DNA from: Streptomyces sp. NBC_00234 | Lineage (GTDB): Bacteria > Actinomycetota > Actinomycetes > Streptomycetales > Streptomycetaceae | Direction of reading: 5' to 3' | NCBI RefSeq assembly: GCF_036195325.1 | Contig: NZ_CP108101.1 | Location: 4,030,001-4,094,000 of the forward strand | DNA: 64,000 nucleotides | Shown: positions 40,661 through 48,804 of the stretch, piece by piece | How the letters are laid out: each line of letters begins with the position of its first letter | Position numbering within the stretch: position 1 is the stretch's first letter | Translations under genes and position numbers: made by a program | The notes under the pieces: generated by a model | What the model was told of the DNA's origin: nothing | The model's input: the letters and a program-made list of their open reading frames with translations, nothing else | Databases searched by the model: none

Positions 40661-42121
40661 TCAGACGCCGAGCTCGGCAGCTATTCGCCCGGCCGCGACG
40701 GCCCGCACCAGCTCGGCGTGATCCGCCTCCGTCCGGTCGGCATACGTCACCGCGAAGGCCGCCATCGCCTCGTCCAGCTCGGTGTTCTTGCCGCAGTAGG
40801 CAGCCAGCAGTCGCGGGTCGGCGCTGTGGGCATGCGCGCGCGCCAGCAGCGCACCGGTCATCCGCCCGTAGTCGTCGACCTGATCGGCCGCGAGCGCGGC
40901 CGGATCGACGCTGCCCTTGCGGTTCCTGAACTGGCGGACCTGGAAGGGCCTCCCGTCGACCTCGGCCCAGCCGAGCAGTATGTCGCTGACGACCTGCATC
41001 CGCTTCTGCCCGAGCACCACCCGGCGCCCTTCGTGGGCGATCTCGGCCACATCGAAGCCGACCTGCGGAAGATACGGCGCAAGCGCGGAGGGCCGGGCCT
41101 CCTTCACCTGCAGGACCAACGGCTCGCCCCGATGATCCAGCAGCAGCACCACGTAGGACCGCGTCCCGACGCTTCCCGTGCCAACCACCCGGAACGCCAC
41201 GTCGTGAATCGCGTACCGGGCCAGCAGCGGCACCCTGTCCTCGGAGATCGTGCCCAGGTAGTCGCCGAGCCCCGCCGCGACGGCCGCCGCCTCCTCGTCG
41301 GGCACTCGGCGCAGCACCGGCGGCGCGTCGATGAAACGGCGTCCTCCGTCCCCGGAGTCCTCCGTGGACCTGGCGGCGAAGCGGGCACTCGTGTTGTTGC
41401 GCGCCTTCTCCGAGACCCGCTGCAGCGTCCCGACGAGGTCCCGCGCGTCGGTGTGCGAGACGAGCTCCTCGTCGGCGATCGCGTTCCACGCGTCGAGCGC
41501 GGGCAGTCCGGCCAGCAGCCGCATCGTCCGGCGGTACGCGCCCACGGTGTCGTACGCGCCCTTCCGGCAGGTGTCCTCGTCGGCGCCCGCCTCGCGGCCT
41601 GCGAGCACGAGAGAGGTGGCAAGCCGCTTGAGGTCCCACTCCCACGGGCCGAAGACGGTCTCGTCGAAGTCGTTCAGATCGATGACGAGGTTTCCCCGCG
41701 CGTCCCCGTACAGACCGAAGTTGGCCGCATGCGCGTCTCCGCAGATCTGCGCGCCCACTCCGGTGACCGGCGTGCCCATCAGGTCGTGGGCCATCAGCCC
41801 CGCCGAGCCGCGCATGAACGCGAACGGAGTGGCCGCCATCCGACCCACCCTGATCGGCGTCAGACCTGGCACGCGGCCCCGGTTGGACTCCTCGACCGCC
41901 TGGACGGCATCGGGCCGACCGGGAGGAAGGACCAGTGAGCTGTGCGCCGACCGCGCCACCTCGGCTCTCAGCGCCTTGCCGGCCGCCTTCGGCGAACCGT
42001 TGGCCCCTGGTGCGGCCGGCGTGCCCAGAGCCGCGCGCCGCGCGAACCCGGGCACGACCGGAATGCGTGCGGCACCCGTCGCAGCCCGCTTCCCCCGTGC
42101 AGTCGTATCGCTCTCACCCAT
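40661..42121 (-). CDS. DUF2252 family protein (kinase-like fold)
   Basis: This 486-residue protein has the DUF2252 hallmark CGDAHAANFGLYGDARG followed by LVIDLNDFDET, which resembles the catalytic HGDxxxxN and metal-binding DxD motifs of APH-type kinases. FFMRG-like TPFAFMRGSAGLMAHDL is also present. Function and substrate are unknown. It is the first gene of a leftward run that continues with the J-domain and rhodanese genes; two DnaA boxes lie upstream. Confidence 0.85.
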   Translation of the reverse strand: MGESDTTARGKRAATGAARIPVVPGFARRAALGTPAAPGANGSPKAAGKALRAEVARSAHSSLVLPPGRPDAVQAVEESNRGRVPGLTPIRVGRMAATPFAFMRGSAGLMAHDLMGTPVTGVGAQICGDAHAANFGLYGDARGNLVIDLNDFDETVFGPWEWDLKRLATSLVLAGREAGADEDTCRKGAYDTVGAYRRTMRLLAGLPALDAWNAIADEELVSHTDARDLVGTLQRVSEKARNNTSARFAARSTEDSGDGGRRFIDAPPVLRRVPDEEAAAVAAGLGDYLGTISEDRVPLLARYAIHDVAFRVVGTGSVGTRSYVVLLLDHRGEPLVLQVKEARPSALAPYLPQVGFDVAEIAHEGRRVVLGQKRMQVVSDILLGWAEVDGRPFQVRQFRNRKGSVDPAALAADQVDDYGRMTGALLARAHAHSADPRLLAAYCGKNTELDEAMAAFAVTYADRTEADHAELVRAVAAGRIAAELGV

Positions 42122-42204
42122 GGAACGCCGCCTCCCCCGCCTGCCGGCTGTCCGCCATCAATTCCCGATGACGGTACCGCCGTTCGCCGACAGCCGTCCG
42201 TCCC

Positions 42205-42236
42205 TGTGGACAAGTCGTGGATCACCCTGTGGACAA
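42205..42236 (-). promoter_or_regulatory. Pair of DnaA boxes
   Basis: Two perfect boxes (TTGTCCACA read on the minus strand) lie at 42205-42213 and 42228-42236, in the same orientation, 23 bp apart, about two helical turns. They are 84-115 bp upstream of the DUF2252 start codon. Confidence 0.65.
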
Positions 42237-42274
42237 CCCCGAACAGGGCCGCACCACCGCCGGAAGGACGCCGG

Positions 42275-43414
42275 TCACACACCGACGGCTTCCTCCATCT
42301 CCTCCTCCGCGTCGGCTCCTGCCCGCAGCCGGTCCGATCCCTTCGACAGGTCCGCCCGGTCGGGGCGCGCCTCCGACCGCGGAGCGCCGGACATCCCGGC
42401 CGCGCTGCGCGCCGACTCGGCGACGGCGCGACGTCGCTGCGCCTCGGCCCGTCCTGCCAGGCCCATGAGGGCCAGCCCCGCCACGAACCACAGCGTGAGA
42501 ACCATCAGGTGACCGCCCAGCGCGTGGCCGCCGAAGTACACATGGCTGCGTACGCCCTCGACGAAACCGGCACCGTTCCAGAAGGAGTGCAGTGCACCGA
42601 AGAATCCGGGCTGCACCTCGGGCCGGAAGATGCCGCCGGAGCTGGTGAAGTTGAGCATGACGAACAGCACCATCAGGCCGAGCGTCGTCCAGCGCTTGAG
42701 GAAGGTGTGCAGTCCGACGCCGATCAGCAGAATGCCCGCCGAGTAGAGCCAGGCCATCGCCCAGAGCCCGCCGAGCCCGTGATCCACGAGGTGGAAGACC
42801 GGCCCCGCGAACGCCATGCCGACCACACTCACCACCAACGAGGCACCCACCGCCAGCGCGGCCCTGATCCGCAGCGCCAGCGCCGCGCCCGCGCCACCGA
42901 TCACCGCGACCGACGCGTACGAGCCGATGCTCAGCACGACCAGCAGGAAGAAGATGCCCTGTCCCGTCGGGTCCCCGTCCGCCGGCGGAGCCACGTCCGT
43001 GACCTTGAGCGGGGCACCCTGCCCGGCCGCCACCCCGGTGAAGACCTTCTCCACCACCATGGCGCTGGTGTCCGACGAGGTCGTGGCCACCAGGAGCTCC
43101 GGGCTCTTCCCCGGCAGGTAGGCCCCGTAACTCGTCTGCGTACCGAGGTGTTCCACGGCCGTCGCGCGGTCGGCCACCGTGCGCACGCTCAGCGCGCCGT
43201 CGCCCTTGTCCTGCAAGGTCTGCGCGAGCACCTGGGCGCTCGGACCCGAGCCGACCACGTCCACCCTCAGATCGTGCGGCGCCGGGGCGTGGAAGGCCCC
43301 CAGGTAGGCGAAGCCCATGCCCACACACATCAGCAACGGCGTCACGAGATGGCTCAGAACATGTCGCAGCGCAGCGGCCGTGGAGCCGGAAGCGTCGTTC
43401 GGGCCTGCGGACAT
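42275..43414 (-). CDS. Integral membrane protein, DUF3533/ABC-2-like
   Basis: This 379-residue protein has one N-terminal helix, an extracytoplasmic domain of about 130 residues, then about five to six helices, the layout of YhgE/Pip or DUF3533-type proteins. The C-terminal 60 residues are a charged cytoplasmic tail ending in DAEEEMEEAVGV. The ATG at 43414 follows GGAG by 9 nt; an ATG five codons upstream sits on that site itself. It is divergent from a MarR gene and probably repressed by it. Transport or export of a toxic compound is a guess. Confidence 0.72.
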   Translation of the reverse strand: MSAGPNDASGSTAAALRHVLSHLVTPLLMCVGMGFAYLGAFHAPAPHDLRVDVVGSGPSAQVLAQTLQDKGDGALSVRTVADRATAVEHLGTQTSYGAYLPGKSPELLVATTSSDTSAMVVEKVFTGVAAGQGAPLKVTDVAPPADGDPTGQGIFFLLVVLSIGSYASVAVIGGAGAALALRIRAALAVGASLVVSVVGMAFAGPVFHLVDHGLGGLWAMAWLYSAGILLIGVGLHTFLKRWTTLGLMVLFVMLNFTSSGGIFRPEVQPGFFGALHSFWNGAGFVEGVRSHVYFGGHALGGHLMVLTLWFVAGLALMGLAGRAEAQRRRAVAESARSAAGMSGAPRSEARPDRADLSKGSDRLRAGADAEEEMEEAVGV

Positions 43415-43449
43415 CGAGAACAGCTCCAATGATCGACTAATGGTTGGCT

Positions 43450-43481
43450 TTTACAACTCAACTTTCGTTGTACTATACAAC
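43450..43481. promoter_or_regulatory. MarR promoter and operator with alternating half-sites
   Basis: TTTACA (43450-43455) and TATACA (43474-43479) make a -35/-10 pair with an 18-bp spacer. GTTGTA-CTA-TACAAC (43467-43481) is a perfect inverted repeat over the -10 box, and another TACAAC at 43452 makes a second inverted pair with the same GTTGTA. The gap is markedly AT-rich. Confidence 0.7.
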
Positions 43482-43503
43482 CGCAATCGAGAAAGGTGAA
43501 TCC

Positions 43504-43953
43504 GTGACAGGTACGCCCGAGGAACGCGAAGAGTCGCTGGACGTCATCCAGCGCGAACTGACCGCCTTCGCGCGCCGCGCACGGTCAGCGGCTGCGCGAC
43601 TGCACCCGGAACTGCCCCTGGTCTCGTACACGCTGCTGTCCCACATCGACGAACAGCACGGTTGCCGCGCCGCCGATCTGGCCGCGCACTACATGCTCGA
43701 CAAGTCGACCGTCAGCAGGCAGATCGGAGCCCTGGAGAAACTGGGCCTGGTCGAGCGCCACTCGGACCCCGCCGACCACCGCATCCAGGTGCTGCATCCC
43801 ACCGAGGCCGGAACGCAGGCGCTCGCCTCCACCAAGGCCAGCCGCAGGGCCGCCTACCGGCAACGCCTGGGCGACTGGACGGCGGACGACCTCTCCCAGT
43901 TCGCGCAGTACCTCCTGCGCTACAACGACGCGGGCGAGACACCGCCGCAGTAG
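43504..43953 (+). CDS. MarR-family transcriptional regulator
   Basis: This 149-residue regulator has a winged helix (LLSHIDEQHGCRAADLAAHY, LDKSTVSRQIGALEKLGLV) and the beta-wing DPADHRIQVLHPTEAG typical of MarR. The GTG start at 43504 has GAAAGGTGA before it. It is divergent from the DUF3533-like membrane protein, and the palindromes between them suggest that it represses both. Confidence 0.9.
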   Translation: MTGTPEEREESLDVIQRELTAFARRARSAAARLHPELPLVSYTLLSHIDEQHGCRAADLAAHYMLDKSTVSRQIGALEKLGLVERHSDPADHRIQVLHPTEAGTQALASTKASRRAAYRQRLGDWTADDLSQFAQYLLRYNDAGETPPQ

Positions 43954-44001
43954 CCGTCCGCCGGTCCGGACAGGCTTCCCGACCTGCGGGAGGGGGGCAG
44001 G

Positions 44002-44349
44002 TCAGCAGCCGCCCGGCTCGCCCGTCAGATACGTGTCCGCCCACCGGCCGAGCTCCTTCAGAGCCGGCTCCATCGCGGCGCCCGCCTCCGTAAGGCGGTA
44101 CGAGACGCGCAGGGGCGGCCCCTCGTCGACCTCACGGACCACCAGTCCGGCAGCACCCAGCTCGGACAGCCGGTCCGACAGCATGCGCTCACTGATGCCC
44201 GGAATCGCACGCCGCAGATCCGCGAAATGAACCGGCTGCTGCAGGAGCACCGAGACGATCGGGCCCGTCCAGCGCTTGCCGAACAGCCCGAAGACGCGAC
44301 TGATGCCCACGTCAACCCGCCGACATGCCTCTCCGCCGTGATCCGCCAT
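44002..44349 (-). CDS. HxlR-family transcriptional regulator
   Basis: This 115-residue winged-helix protein has the HxlR pattern: FGKRWTGPIVSVLLQQPVHF, then ISERMLSDRLSELGAAGLV and YRLTEAGAAMEPAL. Such proteins often sense quinones or other electrophiles. It is divergent from an azoreductase gene, a very common pairing, and should repress it until electrophiles appear. No conserved redox cysteine stands out beyond the one near the N-terminus (EACRR). Confidence 0.9.
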   Translation of the reverse strand: MADHGGEACRRVDVGISRVFGLFGKRWTGPIVSVLLQQPVHFADLRRAIPGISERMLSDRLSELGAAGLVVREVDEGPPLRVSYRLTEAGAAMEPALKELGRWADTYLTGEPGGC

Positions 44350-44375
44350 GCCCCCAGAGTACTGCGCCGTCGTGA

Positions 44376-44420
44376 GGGACTTATGAAAAGTAAGGGACTA
44401 TGCTATTCATAGGTACGTAC
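44376..44420. promoter_or_regulatory. HxlR operator region for the azoreductase gene
   Basis: GGGACTTATG (44376-44385) and GGGACTATG (44394-44402) are direct repeats. They overlap the inverted repeats CTTA/TAAG (44380-44394) and CTATG-CTATT-CATAG (44398-44412), and the palindrome GTACGTAC (44413-44420) follows. The cluster lies between the divergent hxlR and azoR starts. Confidence 0.6.
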
Positions 44421-44501
44421 GGAAAACCGGGCTGCCCGGTGACACTCATCACCACCGGCCGTACCAGCCCTCCCCACCCTCGATATCTGTGGAGACCCCC
44501 C

Positions 44502-45113
44502 ATGGCCACGCTTCTGCATCTCGACTCCGCCGTCTTCCCCCAGGGCTCCGCATCGCGCGAGGTCACCGCCACCTTTGTGCAGGCATGGCTGGAGCAGCAC
44601 CCGGACGGTCAGGTCGTGTACCGGGACCTCGCCGCCGACCCGCTGCCCCACCTGGACGCCTCCGCCGCCGCCGCAGGCGCCGAGGACCCGCTGCGCGCCA
44701 CACTGGCCGCCGAGCTGGCCGCTGCGGACGCCGTCCTGATCGGCGCCCCGATGTACAACTTCTCCATCCCGTCCACCCTGAAGGCGTGGCTGGACCAGGT
44801 GATCATCGTCGGGCACAACGCCGGTCCCGACAGCCCGCTCACCGGCACCCCGATCACCGTGGTCGCCAGCCGCGGCGGTTCGTACGCCCCCGGCACCCCT
44901 CGCGAATCCTTCGAGTTCGTGCAGAACTACCTGGAGAAGCTGCTCACGGGCATGTTCGGCGCCGAGGTCGACTTCATCGTCCCCGAGCTGACGCTGGCCC
45001 ACTCCCAGCCGTCGATGGCTGAGCTCGTCCCCCTCGCCGAGACCTCGCGTGCCAAGGCCCTCACCGACGCCGCCACGAAGGCCAAGGCCCTGGCTTCCCG
45101 CCTCGCCGCCTGA
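44502..45113 (+). CDS. azoR: FMN-dependent NADH-azoreductase (AzoR family)
   Basis: This 203-residue flavodoxin-fold enzyme has LHLDSAVFPQGSASREV for phosphate binding of FMN, the family motif GAPMYNFSIPSTLKAWLD, and ASRGGSYAPGTPRESF at the active site. It reduces quinones and azo compounds with NADH by two electrons, which limits redox cycling. GGAG lies 7 nt before the ATG at 44502. Probably derepressed by HxlR on electrophile stress. Confidence 0.92.
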   Translation: MATLLHLDSAVFPQGSASREVTATFVQAWLEQHPDGQVVYRDLAADPLPHLDASAAAAGAEDPLRATLAAELAAADAVLIGAPMYNFSIPSTLKAWLDQVIIVGHNAGPDSPLTGTPITVVASRGGSYAPGTPRESFEFVQNYLEKLLTGMFGAEVDFIVPELTLAHSQPSMAELVPLAETSRAKALTDAATKAKALASRLAA

Positions 45114-45131
45114 GACGTACGCAACGCACGA

Positions 45132-45163
45132 GGGCCGCGAGGCAGAACAGCACCTCGCGGCCC
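45132..45163 (+). terminator. Terminator after azoR
   Basis: GGGCCGCGAGG pairs with CCTCGCGGCCC, a perfect 11-bp stem with a 10-nt loop, 19 bp past the stop codon. Confidence 0.85.
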
Positions 45164-45182
45164 CGCCCGGCTCAAAGCGGGC

Positions 45183-45196
45183 GTTTCACGTGAAAC
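45183..45196. promoter_or_regulatory. parS site (ParB-binding centromere element)
   Basis: GTTTCACGTGAAAC is a perfect copy of the Streptomyces parS consensus. Unlike the copy at 21787 it is intergenic, between the azoR terminator and the tRNA-Leu terminator. The two are 23.4 kb apart. Confidence 0.93.
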
Positions 45197-45262
45197 AAGC
45201 ACCTGGCCGGGAACCCGGCACCAACCCGGCCGACCCGACCTGGGCACCTGCCGTACAACGAC

Positions 45263-45300
45263 GAAACGGTCGCCATCGTGATTACGATGACGACCGTTTC
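45263..45300 (-). terminator. Long hairpin terminator of the tRNA-Leu transcript
   Basis: GAAACGGTCG pairs with CGACCGTTTC, and inside it CATCGT-GATT-ACGATG continues the stem, giving about 16 paired bases with one two-base bulge. It starts 38 nt past the tRNA 3' end on the minus strand. Confidence 0.8.
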
Positions 45301-45338
45301 TGCGTTACTACCAAGCACCAACCATCGGTACTTCGTTG

Positions 45339-45421
45339 TGCGCGAGGGGGGATTTGAACCCCCACGTCCCTAAGGACACTGGCACCTGAAGCCAGCGCGT
45401 CTGCCGTTCCGCCACTCGCGC
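45339..45421 (-). tRNA. tRNA-Leu (anticodon CAG)
   Basis: The minus strand folds as a class II tRNA of 83 nt: acceptor stem GCGCGAG/CTCGCGC, anticodon arm CTGGC-TTCAGGT-GCCAG with anticodon CAG, a long variable arm (TGTCCTTAGGGACG) and the T-arm GGGGGTTCAAATCCCCC. The discriminator base is A, as expected for leucine. CCA is not encoded. Confidence 0.96.
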
Positions 45422-45737
45422 ATGAGTGATGTTTTGAGACTCTCTCACCGTTTGGTGTGAGCGCCTGGCGACATCCGGAAGATTAGCACGATGGACTGGG
45501 TGGATTCACATCCGTTGTTTTGGCGAACACATGAGGGGAAGCGGGAACGCGGAGCCTCCGCCCCCCACTCCTCCTGACTGCACCCCGGGTGCGGGACACT
45601 GTGAGGAGGCCACCTCTACGATCCGTGTGAGGGGTGACACTCATCCACTGGGCAGACAAGGGGAACCAGCCGATTTCCCGACGCGTGGATACGATCAGTA
45701 AGCAGTACAGGGATGACGACACCGGAGGAGGTGCCCC
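45422..45737 (+). promoter_or_regulatory. Promoter region of tRNA-Leu (leftward) and the fhaA operon (rightward)
   Basis: No protein gene is seen in these 316 bp. The last 15 bp contain the very strong ribosome-binding site GGAGGAGGTG of fhaA. A GGATACGAT near 45687 is a plausible -10 for the operon, but the -35 is unclear. The AT-richer part next to the tRNA presumably holds its promoter. Confidence 0.4.
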
Positions 45738-46622
45738 ATGGGAGTCATGAAGCGTTTCGAGCAGCGTCTCGAAGGTTTGGTCAATGGCACCTTCGCCAAG
45801 GTCTTCAAGTCCGAGGTCCAGCCGGTGGAGATCGCGGGCGCTCTCCAGCGTGAGTGCGACAACAACGCCACCATCTGGAACCGCGAGCGAACCGTCGTAC
45901 CCAACGACTTCATCGTCGAACTGAGCGCGCCCGACTACGAGCGGCTCAGCCCGTACTCCGGCCAGCTCGGCGACGAGCTGTCCGGCCTCGTGCGGGACTA
46001 CGCCAAGCAGCAGCGCTACACCTTCATGGGCCCGATCAAGGTCCACCTCGAGAAGGCCGACGACCTCGACACCGGGCTCTACCGTGTCCGCAGCCGGACC
46101 CTGGCGTCGAGTTCGTCACAGCAGGGCCAGCCCGGACAGCACGGTGGCCCTCCCCAGCACGCCCAGCCGAACCGGCCCGGCCCCGGGCGGCCTGCCGCCC
46201 CGCAGGGCCCCGGCGGTTACGGTTACCCCCCGACCGCCGCTCCGCCCATGCCCGCGGCCCCGCCGCCGAGCACCGGGCGCCCCGGCGGTCCCTCGACCGA
46301 CCGGCGCCCTCCGACCGCACCCGGCCCCCTGCCGGACGCACAGGTACGGCGCTGGATCGAGATCAATGGCACCCGCCATCAGATCTCCCGCCCGACGTTG
46401 GTGATGGGACGAAGCACCGACGCCGACGTGCGGATCGACGATCCCGGCGTATCCCGCCGGCACTGTGAGATCCGGACCGGAACGCCCTCGACGATCCAGG
46501 ATCTCGGGTCTACCAACGGCATCGTGGTAGACGGGCAGCACACCACCCGCGCTACGCTCCGCGACGGCTCGCGGATCGTCGTGGGCAGCACCACCATCGT
46601 TTACCGGCAAGCCGAAGGGTGA
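45738..46622 (+). CDS. fhaA: FHA-domain protein FhaA (DUF3662 + FHA)
   Basis: This 294-residue protein has an N-terminal DUF3662 domain (GVMKRFEQRLEGLVNGTFAK to about residue 118), a Pro/Gly/Gln-rich linker (about 125-205), and a C-terminal FHA domain with LVMGRSTDADVRIDDPGVSRRH and LGSTNGIVVDG. FHA domains bind phosphothreonine of Hanks-type kinases. It heads the fhaA-fhaB-pstP-rodA-pbpA-pknB cluster, so it is probably a substrate or adaptor of PknB in cell-wall synthesis. Confidence 0.95.
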   Translation: MGVMKRFEQRLEGLVNGTFAKVFKSEVQPVEIAGALQRECDNNATIWNRERTVVPNDFIVELSAPDYERLSPYSGQLGDELSGLVRDYAKQQRYTFMGPIKVHLEKADDLDTGLYRVRSRTLASSSSQQGQPGQHGGPPQHAQPNRPGPGRPAAPQGPGGYGYPPTAAPPMPAAPPPSTGRPGGPSTDRRPPTAPGPLPDAQVRRWIEINGTRHQISRPTLVMGRSTDADVRIDDPGVSRRHCEIRTGTPSTIQDLGSTNGIVVDGQHTTRATLRDGSRIVVGSTTIVYRQAEG

Positions 46623-46632
46623 AGCGGGGGCA

Positions 46633-47148
46633 ATGTCAGAGCTGACCCTGACGGTCATGCGGCTAGGTTTCCTAGCTGTTCTGTGGCTGTTCGTGATCGT
46701 GGCCGTCCAGGTCATCAGAAGCGACCTGTTCGGAACGCGCGTCACGCAGCGCGGCTCACGCCGCACTGCCACCGACACGCGCCCGCAGCAGGGGCGCCAA
46801 CCATCCGCTGCCCCACCGCAGCAACGCCAGCAGCCCGGGCGCCAGCGCCGCGGGGCACCCACCAAACTGGTCGTCTCCGAAGGCACCCTCACCGGTACTA
46901 CGGTGGCGCTCCAGGGCCAGACCATCACCCTGGGCCGGGCGCACGACTCAACCATCGTGCTGGACGACGACTACGCGTCCAGCAGGCATGCCAGGATCTA
47001 CCCGGACCGTGACGGCCAGTGGATCGTCGAGGATCTCGGGTCCACCAATGGCACGTATCTCGACCGGACCCGACTCACCACCCCGACGCCTGTTCCGCTG
47101 GGCGCGCCGATCCGCATCGGCAAGACCGTCATCGAGCTGCGGAAGTAG
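46633..47148 (+). CDS. fhaB: Membrane-anchored FHA protein FhaB (FipA-like)
   Basis: This 171-residue protein has one N-terminal transmembrane helix (LGFLAVLWLFVIVAVQVI), a basic Gln/Arg/Pro-rich linker with the threonine-bearing GTRVTQRGS and TATDTRP segments that are likely phospho-sites, and a C-terminal FHA domain (LGRAHDSTIVLDDDYASSRH, LGSTNGTYLD). It begins 10 bp after fhaA. The mycobacterial homologue links PknB signalling to septal wall synthesis. Confidence 0.94.
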   Translation: MSELTLTVMRLGFLAVLWLFVIVAVQVIRSDLFGTRVTQRGSRRTATDTRPQQGRQPSAAPPQQRQQPGRQRRGAPTKLVVSEGTLTGTTVALQGQTITLGRAHDSTIVLDDDYASSRHARIYPDRDGQWIVEDLGSTNGTYLDRTRLTTPTPVPLGAPIRIGKTVIELRK

Positions 47149-47155
47149 TACGACA

Positions 47156-47281
47156 ATGAGCGAGCGGAGCGAGCGAGCCGCGGCGGTCCTTACGACGGAC
47201 CCGGCCCGGCTCCCGACCGGAGGGTGGGCAGTGTGGCTCGAGACCGGCTGTACCCCGAACCGACGGGCGAGGTGCGCATGA
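47156..47281 (+). CDS. Possible 41-residue coupling ORF between fhaB and pstP
   Basis: An ATG 7 bp after the fhaB stop opens a frame of 41 codons (starting MSERSERAAAVLTTDP) whose TGA overlaps the pstP ATG by four bases. The operon is otherwise tightly packed, so the 129-bp gap invites such a translational-coupling ORF. GGAAG lies 10 nt upstream. The peptide has no recognisable domain; codon bias in GC-rich DNA makes chance frames common. Confidence 0.3.
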   Translation: MSERSERAAAVLTTDPARLPTGGWAVWLETGCTPNRRARCA

Positions 47282-48783
47282 GCTTGTCCCTGCGCTTCGC
47301 CGCCGGATCGCACAAGGGCATGATCCGGGAAGGAAACGAGGACTCCGGCTACGCCGGCCCCCGCCTTCTCGCCATCGCCGACGGCATGGGCGGCCAGGCG
47401 GCCGGTGAGGTCGCCAGCTCCGAGGTGATCTCCACGCTCGTCCAGCTCGACGACGACGTGCCGGGCTCCGACATCCTGACCTCGCTCGGCACGGCGGTCC
47501 AGCGTGCCAACGACCAGCTGCGGCTGATGGTCGAGGAGGACCCCCAGCTGGAGGGCATGGGCACCACGCTCACCGCCCTGCTCTGGACCGGTCAGCGCCT
47601 CGGCCTGGTCCACGTCGGCGACTCGCGCGCCTACCTCCTGCGTGACGGGGTGCTCACCCAGATCACCCAGGACCACACCTGGGTGCAGCGCCTCGTCGAC
47701 GAGGGACGTATCACCGAGGAAGAGGCCACCACCCACCCTCAGCGCTCCCTGCTGATGCGGGCGCTGGGCAGCGGCGACCACGTCGAACCCGACCTCTCCA
47801 TCCGTGAGGTCCGTGCCGGCGACCGCTATCTGATCTGTTCCGACGGGCTTTCCGGCGTCGTCTCCCATCAGACGATGGAAGAGACCCTGGCCAGCTACCA
47901 GGGCCCCCAGGAGACCATCCAGGAGCTCATCCAGCTGGCTCTGCGCGGCGGTGGCCCCGACAACATCACCTGCATCGTGGCCGACGTCCTGGACGTCGAC
48001 AGCAACGACACCCTGGCCGGTCAGCTCAACGACACCCCGGTCATCGTCGGAGCGGTCGCCGAGAACCAGGCCGCCCAGCACAACGACGGCGGGGCCATGC
48101 AGACCCCGGCGGGACGCGCGGCCGGACTCGGCCGCCCCGTCCCGCCGCCCGCCGGCGGCTTCGGCCCGCCCGGCAGCGGCGACGACAACGGCTACGGGGC
48201 GCCGAACGGCGCCTTCGACTCGTACACCGACGACGACTTCGTCAAACCGCGCGGCGGCCGTAAGTGGCTGAAGCGGTCCCTGTACACCGTCCTCGCGCTC
48301 GCCGTCATCGGCGGCGGTCTGTACGGCGGCTACCGCTGGACCCAGACGCAGTACTACGTGGGCGCGAAGGACGAGAACGTCGCGCTGTACCGCGGCATCA
48401 GCCAGGACCTCGCCTGGGTGTCCCTCTCGAAGGTCGAGAAGGACCACCCCGAGATCGAGCTCAAGTACCTCCCGCCCTACCAGCGCAAGCAGGTGGAGGC
48501 GACCATCGCCGAGGGCAGCCTCGCCGACGCCCGCAAGAAGGTCGGCGAACTCGCCGCCCAGGCGTCCGCCTGCAAGAAGGACGCCCAGCGCCGCGCAGCC
48601 GAGGCGGACAGCAGTGCCCGCACCGGCGAGGGCGAGGCCGGGGGCACCGCCGGTGCTCCCGCAGACAAGACTTCCGCCACGTCCTCCGCGACGGGGACCA
48701 AGCCGACCGCAGCGACTCCCACTCCCGGCCCCAGCCTCTCGGAGGAAGAGAAAAAGCTGGTCCCGCAGTGCGGTAAGCAGTAA
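47278..48783 (+). CDS. pstP: PP2C-family Ser/Thr protein phosphatase PstP
   Basis: This 501-residue membrane phosphatase reverses PknB-type phosphorylation. The PP2C motifs are MIREGNEDSGY, AIADGMGGQAAGE, HVGDSRAYLLRDG, CSDGLSG and GGPDNIT, with metal-binding aspartates intact. After the catalytic domain (about residues 1-240) come a Gly/Pro-rich linker, one transmembrane helix near 345 and a Lys/Glu/Ala-rich outer region. The ATG at 47278 is chosen for its GAGGTG site; GTG codons at 47224 and 47233 are in-frame alternatives adding 15-18 residues. Confidence 0.93.
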   Translation: MSLSLRFAAGSHKGMIREGNEDSGYAGPRLLAIADGMGGQAAGEVASSEVISTLVQLDDDVPGSDILTSLGTAVQRANDQLRLMVEEDPQLEGMGTTLTALLWTGQRLGLVHVGDSRAYLLRDGVLTQITQDHTWVQRLVDEGRITEEEATTHPQRSLLMRALGSGDHVEPDLSIREVRAGDRYLICSDGLSGVVSHQTMEETLASYQGPQETIQELIQLALRGGGPDNITCIVADVLDVDSNDTLAGQLNDTPVIVGAVAENQAAQHNDGGAMQTPAGRAAGLGRPVPPPAGGFGPPGSGDDNGYGAPNGAFDSYTDDDFVKPRGGRKWLKRSLYTVLALAVIGGGLYGGYRWTQTQYYVGAKDENVALYRGISQDLAWVSLSKVEKDHPEIELKYLPPYQRKQVEATIAEGSLADARKKVGELAAQASACKKDAQRRAAEADSSARTGEGEAGGTAGAPADKTSATSSATGTKPTAATPTPGPSLSEEEKKLVPQCGKQ

Positions 48784-48804
48784 GCCGTAGGGGGCCTCAG
48801 CACC

